A stretch of 64,000 nucleotides of DNA. Source: Halomonas dongshanensis (GTDB lineage Bacteria > Pseudomonadota > Gammaproteobacteria > Pseudomonadales > Halomonadaceae). Both the position numbers and the translations under genes were made by a program. Within the stretch, counting starts at the first letter, position 1; every line of letters begins with the position of its first letter. The notes beneath the pieces were generated by a model that was not told where the DNA came from, searched no databases, and saw only the letters and a program-made list of their open reading frames with translations. This document shows, piece after piece, positions 43,998 to 53,170 of this stretch. The stretch covers positions 248,001 through 312,000 of the forward strand of contig NZ_JAJISC010000003.1 in assembly GCF_024790395.1 (NCBI RefSeq), read 5' to 3'.

Positions 43998-44963
43998 TCA
44001 AAACACTTCTTCGTTACGCAACCCTTCCGCTGCACCTAATAGCCCCGTCCAGGGGTGAGTCATCAGCCATAGCGGGGTGTTGGCGTTGTAGCTGCTCAAG
44101 CGGCCCTTGGCGCTGAAGGCTTGGGCGAGCTCGCTTTGGGGGAGCCAGTCGCGTAGGCGGGGGAGGATGCCGCCGCAGAAGTAGACGCCGCCGCGGGCGC
44201 CGAGGGTGAGGGCGGCGTCGCCGCTGACGTCGCCGAGAATCTTGAGAAAACGCAGCAGCGTGCGTTGCGCCGTCGCGTCGTCTGCGCTGGCGGCGGTAGT
44301 GACGTCGGCGGGCGTGGTGCAGCGCGAAGGGACACCTTCGATGCCGCAGTGCGCGTGGTAGAGATCGAGCAGGCCCTGGCCGCAAAGGATGCGCTCGACG
44401 CTGACACGGGCATGGTGCTTGTGTAGCTCGGCGAGCAGGGCGCGTTCGGTGTCATCGGTGGGGGCGAAAGTCACGTGGCCGCCTTCGGTGGGCAGCGGAA
44501 TCCAGGCGTGACGACCGGGGAAGACGCCCGCCACCCCAAGCCCCGTGCCGGGGCCGATGACGAGGTAAGCGGCGTGCGGGTCGCCCGTTCCTGGCTTGAT
44601 CGTGTGGCGGTGTTCGCCATCTACGTGCAGCGCGCCAAGGGCTTGGGCGGTGAAGTCGTTCAGCGTTTTGAACTGGCTGAGCCCCAAGGCAGCGCGAACG
44701 TCCTCTTTGAGAAATTCCCAGTGGTTGTTGGTGAGCTTGACGCGCTCTTCATGCACCGGGCAGGCGAAGGCAAGGCAGGCATCAGTAGGGGCTTCTTGGC
44801 CCACCGCGCCGACGCGCTGAAGGTAGTCTTTGGCGGCCTCGATAAGGCCGGGATAGTCGGCGCAGGCGAGGTTTTCGATGGCGTAGGGCTCGACGCTGCC
44901 CGGCGACACCAGCGCAAAGCGCGCGTTGGTGCCGCCGATATCACCGATCAACGCTGGGCGCAT
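43998..44963 (-). CDS. glk: Glucokinase (ROK-unrelated, bacterial Glk type)
   Basis: 321 residues, same size as E. coli Glk. Phosphate loop ALIGDIGGTNARFALVS at the N-terminus, LAFACPVHEERVKLTNNHWE (substrate loop with the T-N-N-H-W signature), LNDFTAQALGAL with catalytic Asp, and VIGPGTGLGVAGVFPG. It phosphorylates glucose for zwf and the Entner-Doudoroff path. Its ATG shares one base with the edd stop (TGATG), so it is translated with edd. Codons are strongly G+C-rich. Confidence 0.96.
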   Translation of the reverse strand: MRPALIGDIGGTNARFALVSPGSVEPYAIENLACADYPGLIEAAKDYLQRVGAVGQEAPTDACLAFACPVHEERVKLTNNHWEFLKEDVRAALGLSQFKTLNDFTAQALGALHVDGEHRHTIKPGTGDPHAAYLVIGPGTGLGVAGVFPGRHAWIPLPTEGGHVTFAPTDDTERALLAELHKHHARVSVERILCGQGLLDLYHAHCGIEGVPSRCTTPADVTTAASADDATAQRTLLRFLKILGDVSGDAALTLGARGGVYFCGGILPRLRDWLPQSELAQAFSAKGRLSSYNANTPLWLMTHPWTGLLGAAEGLRNEEVF

Positions 44964-46849
44964 CAGGCGTCCTCTTGAGCGATCTGATTGACCTGAAGGG
45001 CCAGGTCGTCGGCCTCGAAGCCGCCGAACACGCCGGCGCCTTCTTCACCGCCTGCAGCCAGGTGACGAAAGCCGCCGAAGAGCTCGCGGCCCATGCCTAC
45101 GTGGTAGTGATCGAGATCGGCATTGGCGAGGGGGCGCCGCTCCCAGGTAGCGGGGTCGACCTTGGCTTCCAGCGTGCCTGCGTTGGCATCCAGGCGCACG
45201 ATGTCGCCGTCTTGCAACTTGGCCAACGGGCCGCCATCGAGCGCTTCCGGTGCCATGTGAATGGATGCAGGTACCTTGCCCGAGGCCCCCGACATGCGCC
45301 CGTCGGTCACCAGCGCGACCTTGAAGCCGCGATCCTGCAGCACGCCGAGGAAGGGGGTGAGCTTGTGAAGCTCCGGCATACCGTTGGCCTTGGGGCCCTG
45401 AAAGCGCACCACCACGATCACGTCGCGGTCGAGCTCGCCGGATTCAAATGCTCCTTTCATCTGGTTCTGGTCGTCGAAGATGCGCACCGGCGCTTCGACC
45501 ACGCGGTGCTCCTCGGCTACTGCCGAGACCTTGATCACCCCGCGCCCGAGGTTACCTTTCATCACGGTCAGGCCGCCGGTCGGGGCGAAGGGGGTGGCGA
45601 CCGGGCGCAGCACCTCTTTATCGAGGCTTTCCTCGGGGCCTTCGCGCCAGACGAGCTTGCCGTCTTCCAGAAATGGCTCTTGGGTGTAGGCGGTGAGGTC
45701 GGTGCCGAACACGGTGGGAATGTCGCCGTGCAAAAGCCCCGCGCCCAAAAGTTCGCGGAACAGGTAGCTCATGCCGCCTGCCGCCTGGAAGTGGTTGATG
45801 TCCGCTTGGCCGTTGGGATAGACCTTCATCAGGCTCGGCGTAACGGCCGAAAGCGCGGTGAAGTCGTCCCAAGTGAGCGTAATACCCGCCGCCGCCGCCA
45901 TGGCGATCAAATGCATGGTGTGGTTGGTCGAACCACCAGAAGCCAATAGGCCCACCACCGCATTGACGATGGCGCGCTCATCGATCTGCTTATAGAAGGG
46001 CCGGTATTCACCGCCCGCATCGGTATTGCGAATCGCCTGCTCGGTGGCAAAGCGCGTTAGCGCCTCGCGCATCTCGGTACCTGGGTTGACGAAAGAGGTG
46101 CCGGGCAGGTGCAGCCCCATCACCTCCATCATCAGCTGGTTAGAGTTGGCGGTGCCGTAGAAGGTGCAGGTGCCGGGGCTGTGATACGACTCGGACTCGG
46201 CTTCCAGAAGCTCTTTACGGCCCACCTTGCCTTCGGCATAAAGCTGGCGAATGCGCGCCTTCTCTTTATTGGGCAGCCCCGAGGGCATGGGCCCGGCGGG
46301 CACGAACATGGCGGGCAGGTGGCCAAAGCGGGCCGCGCCAATGAAGAGCCCCGGTACGATCTTGTCACACACGCCCAGGTAAAGCGCAGCGTCGAACATA
46401 TTGTGAGAAAGCCCCACGGCGGTGGCCATGGCGATCACATCGCGAGAGAAGAGCGAAAGCTCCATGCCTGGCTGGCCCTGGGTCACACCATCGCACATGG
46501 CGGGAACGCCCCCGGCGAACTGCGCGGTGGAGCCCATGGCGCTTGCGGCTGCCTTGATCGTTGCGGGGAACGTCTCGAAGGGCTGGTGCGCCGAAAGCAT
46601 GTCGTTGTAGGAGGAGATGATGCCCAGGTTGGCACTGTTCATCAGTTTGAGCGTGTCTTTCTCCTGCGGGCTGCAGGCAGCAAAGCCATGAGCGAGGTTC
46701 CCGCAGGCGAGCTCGGCACGGTGTACGCCGCGGCGGTGCTGGTCGGCCATACGCTTTTCATACAGCGCCCGGCGCTCTTTGGAGCGTTCGGCGATGCGCT
46801 GTGTCACCTCGGCCACGGTAGCGTTCATCTGTGTGGAAGCATTCGACAT
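44963..46849 (-). CDS. edd: 6-phosphogluconate dehydratase
   Basis: 628 residues, close to the 603-608 of well-known Edd proteins. IlvD/Edd signatures: [38 protein letters not shown] (cluster Cys), [17 protein letters not shown] (second Cys), [20 protein letters not shown] (third Cys), and [19 protein letters not shown]. It converts 6-phosphogluconate to KDPG, which eda at 20450 splits. A HexR-like palindrome lies 32-46 nt before the start. Forms edd-glk, the partner of the zwf-pgl-eda operon 25 kb away. Confidence 0.97.
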   Translation of the reverse strand: MSNASTQMNATVAEVTQRIAERSKERRALYEKRMADQHRRGVHRAELACGNLAHGFAACSPQEKDTLKLMNSANLGIISSYNDMLSAHQPFETFPATIKAAASAMGSTAQFAGGVPAMCDGVTQGQPGMELSLFSRDVIAMATAVGLSHNMFDAALYLGVCDKIVPGLFIGAARFGHLPAMFVPAGPMPSGLPNKEKARIRQLYAEGKVGRKELLEAESESYHSPGTCTFYGTANSNQLMMEVMGLHLPGTSFVNPGTEMREALTRFATEQAIRNTDAGGEYRPFYKQIDERAIVNAVVGLLASGGSTNHTMHLIAMAAAAGITLTWDDFTALSAVTPSLMKVYPNGQADINHFQAAGGMSYLFRELLGAGLLHGDIPTVFGTDLTAYTQEPFLEDGKLVWREGPEESLDKEVLRPVATPFAPTGGLTVMKGNLGRGVIKVSAVAEEHRVVEAPVRIFDDQNQMKGAFESGELDRDVIVVVRFQGPKANGMPELHKLTPFLGVLQDRGFKVALVTDGRMSGASGKVPASIHMAPEALDGGPLAKLQDGDIVRLDANAGTLEAKVDPATWERRPLANADLDHYHVGMGRELFGGFRHLAAGGEEGAGVFGGFEADDLALQVNQIAQEDA

Positions 46850-46880
46850 GGGAACCTCGGCTAGCTGGTCGGTACAAATA

Positions 46881-46895
46881 TGTGGTTATTTTACA
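46881..46895. promoter_or_regulatory. HexR-like site upstream of edd
   Basis: TGTGGTTATTTTACA agrees with the zwf-upstream site TGTAGTAAAATTACA at 11 of 15 positions, and both end in TTACA. It lies 32-46 nt before the edd start on the minus strand. Confidence 0.55.
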
Positions 46896-46967
46896 TTCTT
46901 TTTGCCATTTTATGCGGCTATTGACCCGCTTGAAAGCGTACTGCGTAGTTTGTTTAGCAATTAGTGT

Positions 46968-46990
46968 AGGCCTCGAAAGGTTCGAGGCCT
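46968..46990 (-). terminator. Hairpin downstream of the RND pump gene
   Basis: AGGCCTCGAA and TTCGAGGCCT form a perfect 10-bp stem with a three-base loop, 31 nt beyond the pump stop codon. No strong T run follows on the minus strand. Confidence 0.65.
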
Positions 46991-47021
46991 GGTGGTTCGC
47001 TTGAAAAGTATGGCGTACCTG

Positions 47022-50000
47022 CTAGGCGCTTGCTCGTTTCTCATCGACCTCATCGCATTTGATGCCAAAGAAGAGCGAGTAGAGTACCGGCACGGCAATC
47101 AGCGTGAGAATCGAAGCAAACGCCAGTCCGCCCATGATGGTAATCGCCATGCTGTTGAAGAAGGCGTCCCAAAGAAGCGGGATCATTCCGAGAATCGTCG
47201 TGCCCGCAGCGAGAAATACCGGGCGCAGGCGGCTGATACTGGCATCAACCAGCGCGGTGAAGCGCGGGGTGCCTTCGCCGATTTGCGCATCGATTTCATC
47301 GACCAGGACGATGGCGTTTTTCATCAGCATGCCGGAAAGACTCAGCATGCCCAAGAGCGCAGTGAACGAGAAGGGCAGGCCGGTAATCAGTAGCCCCATG
47401 ACTACCCCGCACACCGACATGGGCACTACCAGCCAGACGATCAAGGGCTGTCTGAGCTTGCCGAAGAGCAGAATCGAGGTGAGTACCATGATCAGAAAGC
47501 TCACCGGCAACTGCTGGTTGAGGGATTCCTGCGCATCACCAGAATCCTCGTGCTCGCCGCCCCACTCGAGCCGGTAGCCGGGTGGTAGCTCGATCGCCTC
47601 GATTTCGGCGCGCACGGCGTCGAAAGCTTGAGCCGCCGTATGGCCCTCACGCGGTTCGGCGCCCACGGTGAGGGTGCGTACCCGGTTGCGCCGCTGGATC
47701 AACGCCTCTTCGCTGCGGGTCTCGAAACCATCTACGACTTGGCTCAGGGGGATGAACTGCTGCTGTGATTGGCTGTAGACCTGTCGGTCGTTCAATAGCG
47801 CTACATCATTGCGCTCTTCGCTAGGCGCCCGAGCGGTAATGGGGATCAAGTGCTCGCCCTCGCGGTAGGTGCCTGCTTGCACGCCGGAGGAGGCAAACTG
47901 CAGCGCTTGGGCGATATCCTCTCGGGTGACGCCAGCGATACGCGCACGCTGTTCGTTGATCACTGGAGCGACGATCAGTTCGCGCTGGCGCCAATCGATG
48001 CGTGCGTCGATGACCAGCGGGTTCGCGGCCATGCGTCGTTGCGCCTCGGCGCCGAGTTCGCGCAGCACGGAAGGCGAGGGCCCTTGAAAGCGAGCCTCTA
48101 TATCGGCGCCATCACCGGGGCCGAACTGTAGCCGCTGGGTGCGTACCTGGGCATTGGGGTAGCGCTCGCTGAGCTCTTTATAGAAGGTGCGGTCAAGTTC
48201 AGGAATGGCGTCTAGCTCGTTGGTACGCACGATGAACTGCGCGTAAGCGCTGTTGGGCTGCTCCGGCGAGTAGGTGAGCATGAAGCGCGTCGCCCCCTGG
48301 CCGATGAAGCTTGCCACGGATACCACGCCGTCATGCTCGCGAATATAGGCGTCGATTTCCTCGGCGTCGCGCACGGTGGCGCGAATATCGGTGCCTTGAG
48401 GAAGCTCGTAGTTGATGAAGAAGATAGGCGTACTGGAGTCGGGGAAGAACGATTGCGGCACCAGGGTAAACGCCCACATGCATACGCCGGTAATGACCAC
48501 GAGCCCCGCCACGGTGATGACGCGCACCCTGAGCGCGGCGAGCAGAATGTTCCGGTAGAGGCGATAGATGACGCTGCCGATGCCGCGCTTCGAGTCCTTT
48601 TCTTCTTCTCTCTCTCCCTCTTCGGCCTCGCCTTGCTCCTCTTCGCTCTCGTCTTGTTCACCCTTCTTGCGCAGCAGGTAATAACCGAACAGCGGGGTGA
48701 CGGTGAGCGCTAGCAGCCAGCTCAGCATTAGCGATACCAGGATCACCACGAACAGCGAGAACATGAACTCGCCGGTCACGTCATTGGAAAGACCAATGCC
48801 AGCAAAGGCCATGATGCCGATCAGGGTCGCGCCGAAAAGCGGCATTTGGGCGCGCTTGGCGGCGGCACTGGCTGCTCGCTTGGCCTTCATGCCGTTCTTG
48901 ATATTGGTGACCATGCCCTCGGCGACCACGATGGCGTTGTCCACCAGCATGCCCATGGCGATGATCAAGGCGCCAAGAGAAATACGCTCCATCTCGATGT
49001 TGAAAATACCCATGACGAACAGCGTGCCCAGCACCGTAAGGAGCAGTGTGCTGCCTACGACCGTGCCAATTTTCCAGCCCATCACCAGGCATAGCACGCC
49101 AATGACGATGGCCACCGACATCGCCAGATTGAGCAGGAAGTCGTTGATGGCGTCATTGACCACGTTGTGTTGCTCATAAAGCGGATGCAGCTCCACACCC
49201 AAGGGAATACGGCTTTGCAGCTCTTCCATCCGCGCTTCCACCGCCTCGCCGATCTCGATGATGTTCTCGGTGGCAGTGCCCGAAATAGCCAAAGTGAAGG
49301 CGGGCTCGCCGTTGTAGCGAATTACCTGATTGGGCAGCGAGGTGGGCTGTCTATAGATGGTGGCGATATCCGCCAGGGCTACCTGTTCGGTAGAGCCTGC
49401 CCGGCCGATGCGGATCGACTCCAGCAGCGTCGTGCTGTCGATGTGCGAACGCGCGACCAAGCGCACTTGGCGGTCGCCTACCCGTAGCGTGCCAGCATCC
49501 GTGACGGCGTTTTCCGTCTGGATGGTATCGATCACTTGGTCGATAGGAATACCGAGCGTGGTCAGGCGCTCGTTGGAGATGTCGATGTAGATGGTCTCTT
49601 CGCGCTCGCCCGCGGAGGTGACTCTGGCCACGCCCGGCACGGCAAGAAGTTCGCGCTGAAGGAAGGTCGAGATGTCACGGATCTCACGGGTGGTGAAGCC
49701 TTCGGCGGTTACCGCGTAGAACAGCCCATACACCTCGCCGAAGTCGTCGTTCACTTGGGAGCCAACCACTCCCTGAGGAAGATCTCCCTGGGCATCGTTG
49801 ACCTTGCGGCGCAGTTCGTCCCAGATTTGCGGCAGCTCATTGCTGCCGTAGGTATCTTGAATCTCCACCTGGATTTCGGAGCGCCCGGGCAAGGATTTTG
49901 AGTCGAGCACATCGATTTGGGGCATCTCCTGAATTGCCCGCTCCAGACGCTCGGTGACCTCCTCCTCGACCTCTTCGGCGGTGGCGCCGGGGTAGGGAGT

Positions 50001-50144
50001 ATTGATGATGGCGTAAGGAATGGTGAAGGACGGGTCTTCGAGTTTCCCAACGGCGTTGAATCCCCATATTCCGCCGAGCAGGCAGATCACCACGATCAGC
50101 CAGGTAATGATCGGCTTTTCGATCGAGCGTTTTGCGATATCCAT
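47022..50144 (-). CDS. RND-family efflux pump, inner-membrane transporter subunit
   Basis: 1040 residues, the AcrB/TriC-like size, twelve helices in two halves with large periplasmic loops. Start MDIAKRSIEKPIITWLIVVI is typical. The fourth-helix proton-relay motif reads GMLVDNAIVVAEGM: Asp402 is followed by Asn403 where AcrB has a second Asp. The central cytoplasmic link (about 493-520) is an unusually acidic run rich in Glu. Works with the lipoprotein adaptor encoded 8 nt upstream and the divergent outer-membrane channel gene. Exports drugs or other compounds; substrates are unknown. A hairpin follows. Confidence 0.95.
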   Translation of the reverse strand: MDIAKRSIEKPIITWLIVVICLLGGIWGFNAVGKLEDPSFTIPYAIINTPYPGATAEEVEEEVTERLERAIQEMPQIDVLDSKSLPGRSEIQVEIQDTYGSNELPQIWDELRRKVNDAQGDLPQGVVGSQVNDDFGEVYGLFYAVTAEGFTTREIRDISTFLQRELLAVPGVARVTSAGEREETIYIDISNERLTTLGIPIDQVIDTIQTENAVTDAGTLRVGDRQVRLVARSHIDSTTLLESIRIGRAGSTEQVALADIATIYRQPTSLPNQVIRYNGEPAFTLAISGTATENIIEIGEAVEARMEELQSRIPLGVELHPLYEQHNVVNDAINDFLLNLAMSVAIVIGVLCLVMGWKIGTVVGSTLLLTVLGTLFVMGIFNIEMERISLGALIIAMGMLVDNAIVVAEGMVTNIKNGMKAKRAASAAAKRAQMPLFGATLIGIMAFAGIGLSNDVTGEFMFSLFVVILVSLMLSWLLALTVTPLFGYYLLRKKGEQDESEEEQGEAEEGEREEEKDSKRGIGSVIYRLYRNILLAALRVRVITVAGLVVITGVCMWAFTLVPQSFFPDSSTPIFFINYELPQGTDIRATVRDAEEIDAYIREHDGVVSVASFIGQGATRFMLTYSPEQPNSAYAQFIVRTNELDAIPELDRTFYKELSERYPNAQVRTQRLQFGPGDGADIEARFQGPSPSVLRELGAEAQRRMAANPLVIDARIDWRQRELIVAPVINEQRARIAGVTREDIAQALQFASSGVQAGTYREGEHLIPITARAPSEERNDVALLNDRQVYSQSQQQFIPLSQVVDGFETRSEEALIQRRNRVRTLTVGAEPREGHTAAQAFDAVRAEIEAIELPPGYRLEWGGEHEDSGDAQESLNQQLPVSFLIMVLTSILLFGKLRQPLIVWLVVPMSVCGVVMGLLITGLPFSFTALLGMLSLSGMLMKNAIVLVDEIDAQIGEGTPRFTALVDASISRLRPVFLAAGTTILGMIPLLWDAFFNSMAITIMGGLAFASILTLIAVPVLYSLFFGIKCDEVDEKRASA

Positions 50145-50152
50145 ATGGCCCC

Positions 50153-51211
50153 CTACAGCGCGGCGTCGAGTGGTTTGACCCGCATGCCGTCGCGCAGCCG
50201 ATGCGCGCCAGCGGCCACCACCGAGACATCGGCCTCAAGGCCACTGGTGATCAGCACGCTATCGTCCAGGGTCTCGCCTACGGTGACCTTATGCGGCGAT
50301 ACCACCCCTTCATCGGGGTCATACACCCAAACGCGAAAATCGCCGTTCTCGTCGCTGTCCAGAGCGCTTGCTGGAAGTGTGATCAAGGGGTTATCGATGC
50401 GCTGCTCGAGCGCTAAATAGACCGTTGCCGTGGTGCCGGGCAGGGCGATCAGCGGCGTGCCGCTTTGCGGCGCGAACTCCACCTCGAAGGTCTGAGCAAC
50501 TTCGTCGGGCTCGGTGGCGTGTTCTCGATACTCGAGCGGAATGCGCTCTCCTGGAAGCGTGGCGATCTCGGCCTCGGCGGTGAAGCGCTCGCCGCTATTT
50601 AAGTGCTGCATCAGCGCTTGGGGTACGTTGAAGCGAACGCGCAGCTCCGAAATGTCCTGAATGCGCACTACTTCCGTATTGGGCGGTACGGTGGTGTAGT
50701 TCTCGACCAGGCGCCGGGCAACGAGCGCATCGAAGGGGGCGAGAAGGGTCGTGTATTCGAGCTCCTGGCGGGCGCTATCGAGTTGGGTATCGGCACGGTT
50801 GAACTCCGCCACGGCGCTGTCGAGGTTGGCTTGGGAGGCGGCACCTTGCGCGCGCAGCGTGCGTTGGCGCTCCAGGTTGCGTCGGGCCTGCTCGAAATCC
50901 GCCTCGGCGGCACGTACCTGAAGCGCAAAATCGGTCTGATCGAGGCGAGCGATCAGTTCGCCCTGTGGGATGGTTTGGCCCTGTATGGCGGGAAACTCGA
51001 CAATCCGCCCGCCGACCTGAAAGGCGTAGTCAACGGTACTTCGAGCCTCTACACGGCCAACGAAGCGCCGTTCAGGAAAAACGTCGGGCTGGCGTGCTTC
51101 TACCAGTTTGACCACCTGAGCGGGTGGGTCCTGAGGTTCTTCGTCATCTCCACAGCCGGTAATGGCCAAGGGCATCAACAAACAAAGTATCCATGGTAAA
51201 ACCGGCCTCAT
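50153..51211 (-). CDS. RND efflux periplasmic adaptor (membrane fusion lipoprotein)
   Basis: 352 residues from ATG 51211, chosen because GGGAGG lies 6 nt upstream and the signal peptide then begins correctly. Lipobox LAITGC gives a lipid-anchored mature protein. Domains: barrel-sandwich/lipoyl halves (VGRVEARSTVDYAFQVGGRI, FDALVARRLVENYTTVPPNT) around a short coiled coil (ARRNLERQRTLRAQGAASQA), then beta-barrel and membrane-proximal parts (DVSVVAAGAHRLRDGMRV). It bridges the pump and outer-membrane channel. It is 8 nt before the pump gene and divergent from the channel gene, with 148 nt for both promoters. Confidence 0.95.
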   Translation of the reverse strand: MRPVLPWILCLLMPLAITGCGDDEEPQDPPAQVVKLVEARQPDVFPERRFVGRVEARSTVDYAFQVGGRIVEFPAIQGQTIPQGELIARLDQTDFALQVRAAEADFEQARRNLERQRTLRAQGAASQANLDSAVAEFNRADTQLDSARQELEYTTLLAPFDALVARRLVENYTTVPPNTEVVRIQDISELRVRFNVPQALMQHLNSGERFTAEAEIATLPGERIPLEYREHATEPDEVAQTFEVEFAPQSGTPLIALPGTTATVYLALEQRIDNPLITLPASALDSDENGDFRVWVYDPDEGVVSPHKVTVGETLDDSVLITSGLEADVSVVAAGAHRLRDGMRVKPLDAAL

Positions 51212-51359
51212 CAAAGCCTCCCTGCTCATGAGTCGAAGATAACGAGAAAAGGTGTCGTCTCGAAAGCTAACCACTATAGTAGGTAGCCGGTGCCGTGACG
51301 AACAGTCGTTTAAAAATGATGGAGAAAGCCGCACGCCAGCGGCGCAAGAAGGAGTGTCG

Positions 51360-52820
51360 ATGTATCAGGGACGTAATGTCCGCCGTCTAGTGGCGGCGTT
51401 GGCCGTAGCCGTACTTAGCGGCTGTACCGTGGGCCCGGACTACCAGCGCCCGGCGCTGGAGCTGCCTGACGAGTTGCCCGCCCAGGTGACCCTGAGCCAG
51501 ACCGATCGCCAAGCGTGGCGTCACTGGTGGCACCAGTTCGAGGACCCCAACCTCAACGCACTGGTGGAGCGTGCCACCGACGATAGCCTGGAGCTCGCCG
51601 TGCAGCTTGCACGCATCCAACAGGCCCGCGCTGAGCTTGGTCTGGCCGACGCCGAGTTCTTCCCGACCGTGGGCTATCAGCTGGAGGCCAACCGCGAGCG
51701 TACACCCGGCGCTTCGATTCCCATCGACATCGAGCCCGTGCAAGATCTGCTCACGTCCACCAATGACCAGTTCTCGATAGCCGGTAGCCTCGAATACGAG
51801 CTGGATCTCTGGGGGCGGCTTGCCCGCCAGCGAGAGGCCGCCTTGGCGACCTTCAGCGAGAGCATTTTTGCCCGCGATGCCGCAGAAATCGGCGTCATCG
51901 CCGATGTAGTCACTACCTATTTCGATCTCAAGAACGCCCAGGCCCAGCAGCGGATTCTGGAGGAGACCGAAGCGACATACGCCGAAACCTTCCGGCTACA
52001 AAAACTGCGTTTCGATGTGGGCGACATCAGCGAGCTCGAGTTCCGCCAAGCCGAAGCCGAGTGGCGCGGCGTGCGCAGCGAACTGCCCCAGGTCACCCAG
52101 CAGGTGGAAACCCTAAAAGGGGCGCTGGCCATTCTGGTTGGGCTCACCCCACGGGAATTAATGAATGAGCTCGACTACGGCGACACCACGCTTGAGGCCA
52201 TCGTCGAACCCCAGCGCTTACCCCAGCTTCTTCCCTCGGAGCTTTTACAGCGCCGCCCGGATATTCGCTCTGCCGAAGCCACGCTCATGGCGGCCAATGC
52301 GCAAGTCGGCGTAGCCGAAGCCGCTCGGCTGCCTTCGATCAACCTCAACGCGTCACTGGCAAGTGTGGCCGCGAATTCGAGCGACTTGTTCACCGACAAC
52401 GCCCGCTCTTGGGGGCTAGGGGCGTCAATCGTCGGCCCGTTGCTGGATTTTGGCCGTACCCGCGCCAACGTCGAAAGTGCCGAGGCCCAGGTGGAGCAAG
52501 CAGAGGCCCAGTATCGCCTTACCGTGCTGACCGCCTTCAACGAGGTGCGCGACGCGCTCAACAACTATGCGCTAACGGGCGAACGTGTCGACGCCGTAGA
52601 ACAGCAGCTCGCCGCTATCGAGCGCGCTCGCGATCTCGCGGTGCTCACCTATGATCAGGGCCAAACCAGCATGCTCGAACGCCTCGACGCCGAACGCTCG
52701 CTGCTCTCCGCCAAGCTCGACCGCGCCGACGTACAAAGCGAACGCCTAGCCGCCTTGGCTACCTTGTTCAAGGCATTGGGTGGCGGCTGGGAAAGTGGTT
52801 CGTCCGTGCCTTCTTCATAA
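51360..52820 (+). CDS. Outer-membrane efflux lipoprotein (NodT/OprM family)
   Basis: 486 residues from ATG 51360 (AAGGAG upstream). Signal peptide with lipobox AVLSGC, then VGPDYQRPALELPDEL as in OprM-type proteins. Two repeats of the channel fold: WWHQFEDPNLNALVERATDD with DAEFFPTVGYQLEAN, and LLPSELLQRRPDIRSAEATL (the R-R-P-D-I signature) with AARLPSINLNASL. Long helices form the periplasmic tunnel. Serves as exit duct for the pump encoded divergently. No local regulator gene of the TetR type is present beside the trio. Confidence 0.95.
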   Translation: MYQGRNVRRLVAALAVAVLSGCTVGPDYQRPALELPDELPAQVTLSQTDRQAWRHWWHQFEDPNLNALVERATDDSLELAVQLARIQQARAELGLADAEFFPTVGYQLEANRERTPGASIPIDIEPVQDLLTSTNDQFSIAGSLEYELDLWGRLARQREAALATFSESIFARDAAEIGVIADVVTTYFDLKNAQAQQRILEETEATYAETFRLQKLRFDVGDISELEFRQAEAEWRGVRSELPQVTQQVETLKGALAILVGLTPRELMNELDYGDTTLEAIVEPQRLPQLLPSELLQRRPDIRSAEATLMAANAQVGVAEAARLPSINLNASLASVAANSSDLFTDNARSWGLGASIVGPLLDFGRTRANVESAEAQVEQAEAQYRLTVLTAFNEVRDALNNYALTGERVDAVEQQLAAIERARDLAVLTYDQGQTSMLERLDAERSLLSAKLDRADVQSERLAALATLFKALGGGWESGSSVPSS

Positions 52821-52849
52821 CCTTTACATAAGGGTAGTCTCGCCCCGAT

Positions 52850-53170
52850 TCAGCTCATGACGCTTTCGTAATCACGCTCGACCTTGGCGATACGGGTCTT
52901 GAAGTGGCGATACCATTGAACGTGACCTAGGCGCTGGGCTTGCTGATGTTCAGCGTGAGCTTTCCACGCCTTAATGGAGGCCAAGTCCGCCCAGTAGGAG
53001 ACTGTAACGCCTGTCTCATTGCGGGCGGACTCTACGCCGAGAAATCCCGGCTGTTCGGCAGCGAGAGTGGCCATGCGCTCGGCGGTTTCGTCGTAGCCAT
53101 TTTCAATGTCGGTACGTAGCGAGGTAAAGATGACGGCGTAATAAGGCGGCTCGGGAGTCTTGGCAATCAT
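52850..53170 (-). CDS. Antibiotic-biosynthesis-monooxygenase-domain protein
   Basis: 106 residues from ATG 53170, overlapping the previous gene's stop as ATGA. Ferredoxin-like ABM fold: YYAVIFTSLRTDIENGYDET, LAAEQPGFLGVESARNE, TVSYWADLASIKAWKAHAEH and QWYRHFKTRIAKVERDY. This matches a widespread small-protein group of uncertain biochemical role that resembles heme or quinol monooxygenases. Co-transcribed with the GlxA-type regulator and the isochorismatase-like hydrolase. Confidence 0.88.
   Translation of the reverse strand: MIAKTPEPPYYAVIFTSLRTDIENGYDETAERMATLAAEQPGFLGVESARNETGVTVSYWADLASIKAWKAHAEHQQAQRLGHVQWYRHFKTRIAKVERDYESVMS

Noticed and set aside
44975-45949. 324-codon plus-strand frame opposite edd
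   Set aside because: Antisense shadow; edd motifs occupy the other strand.
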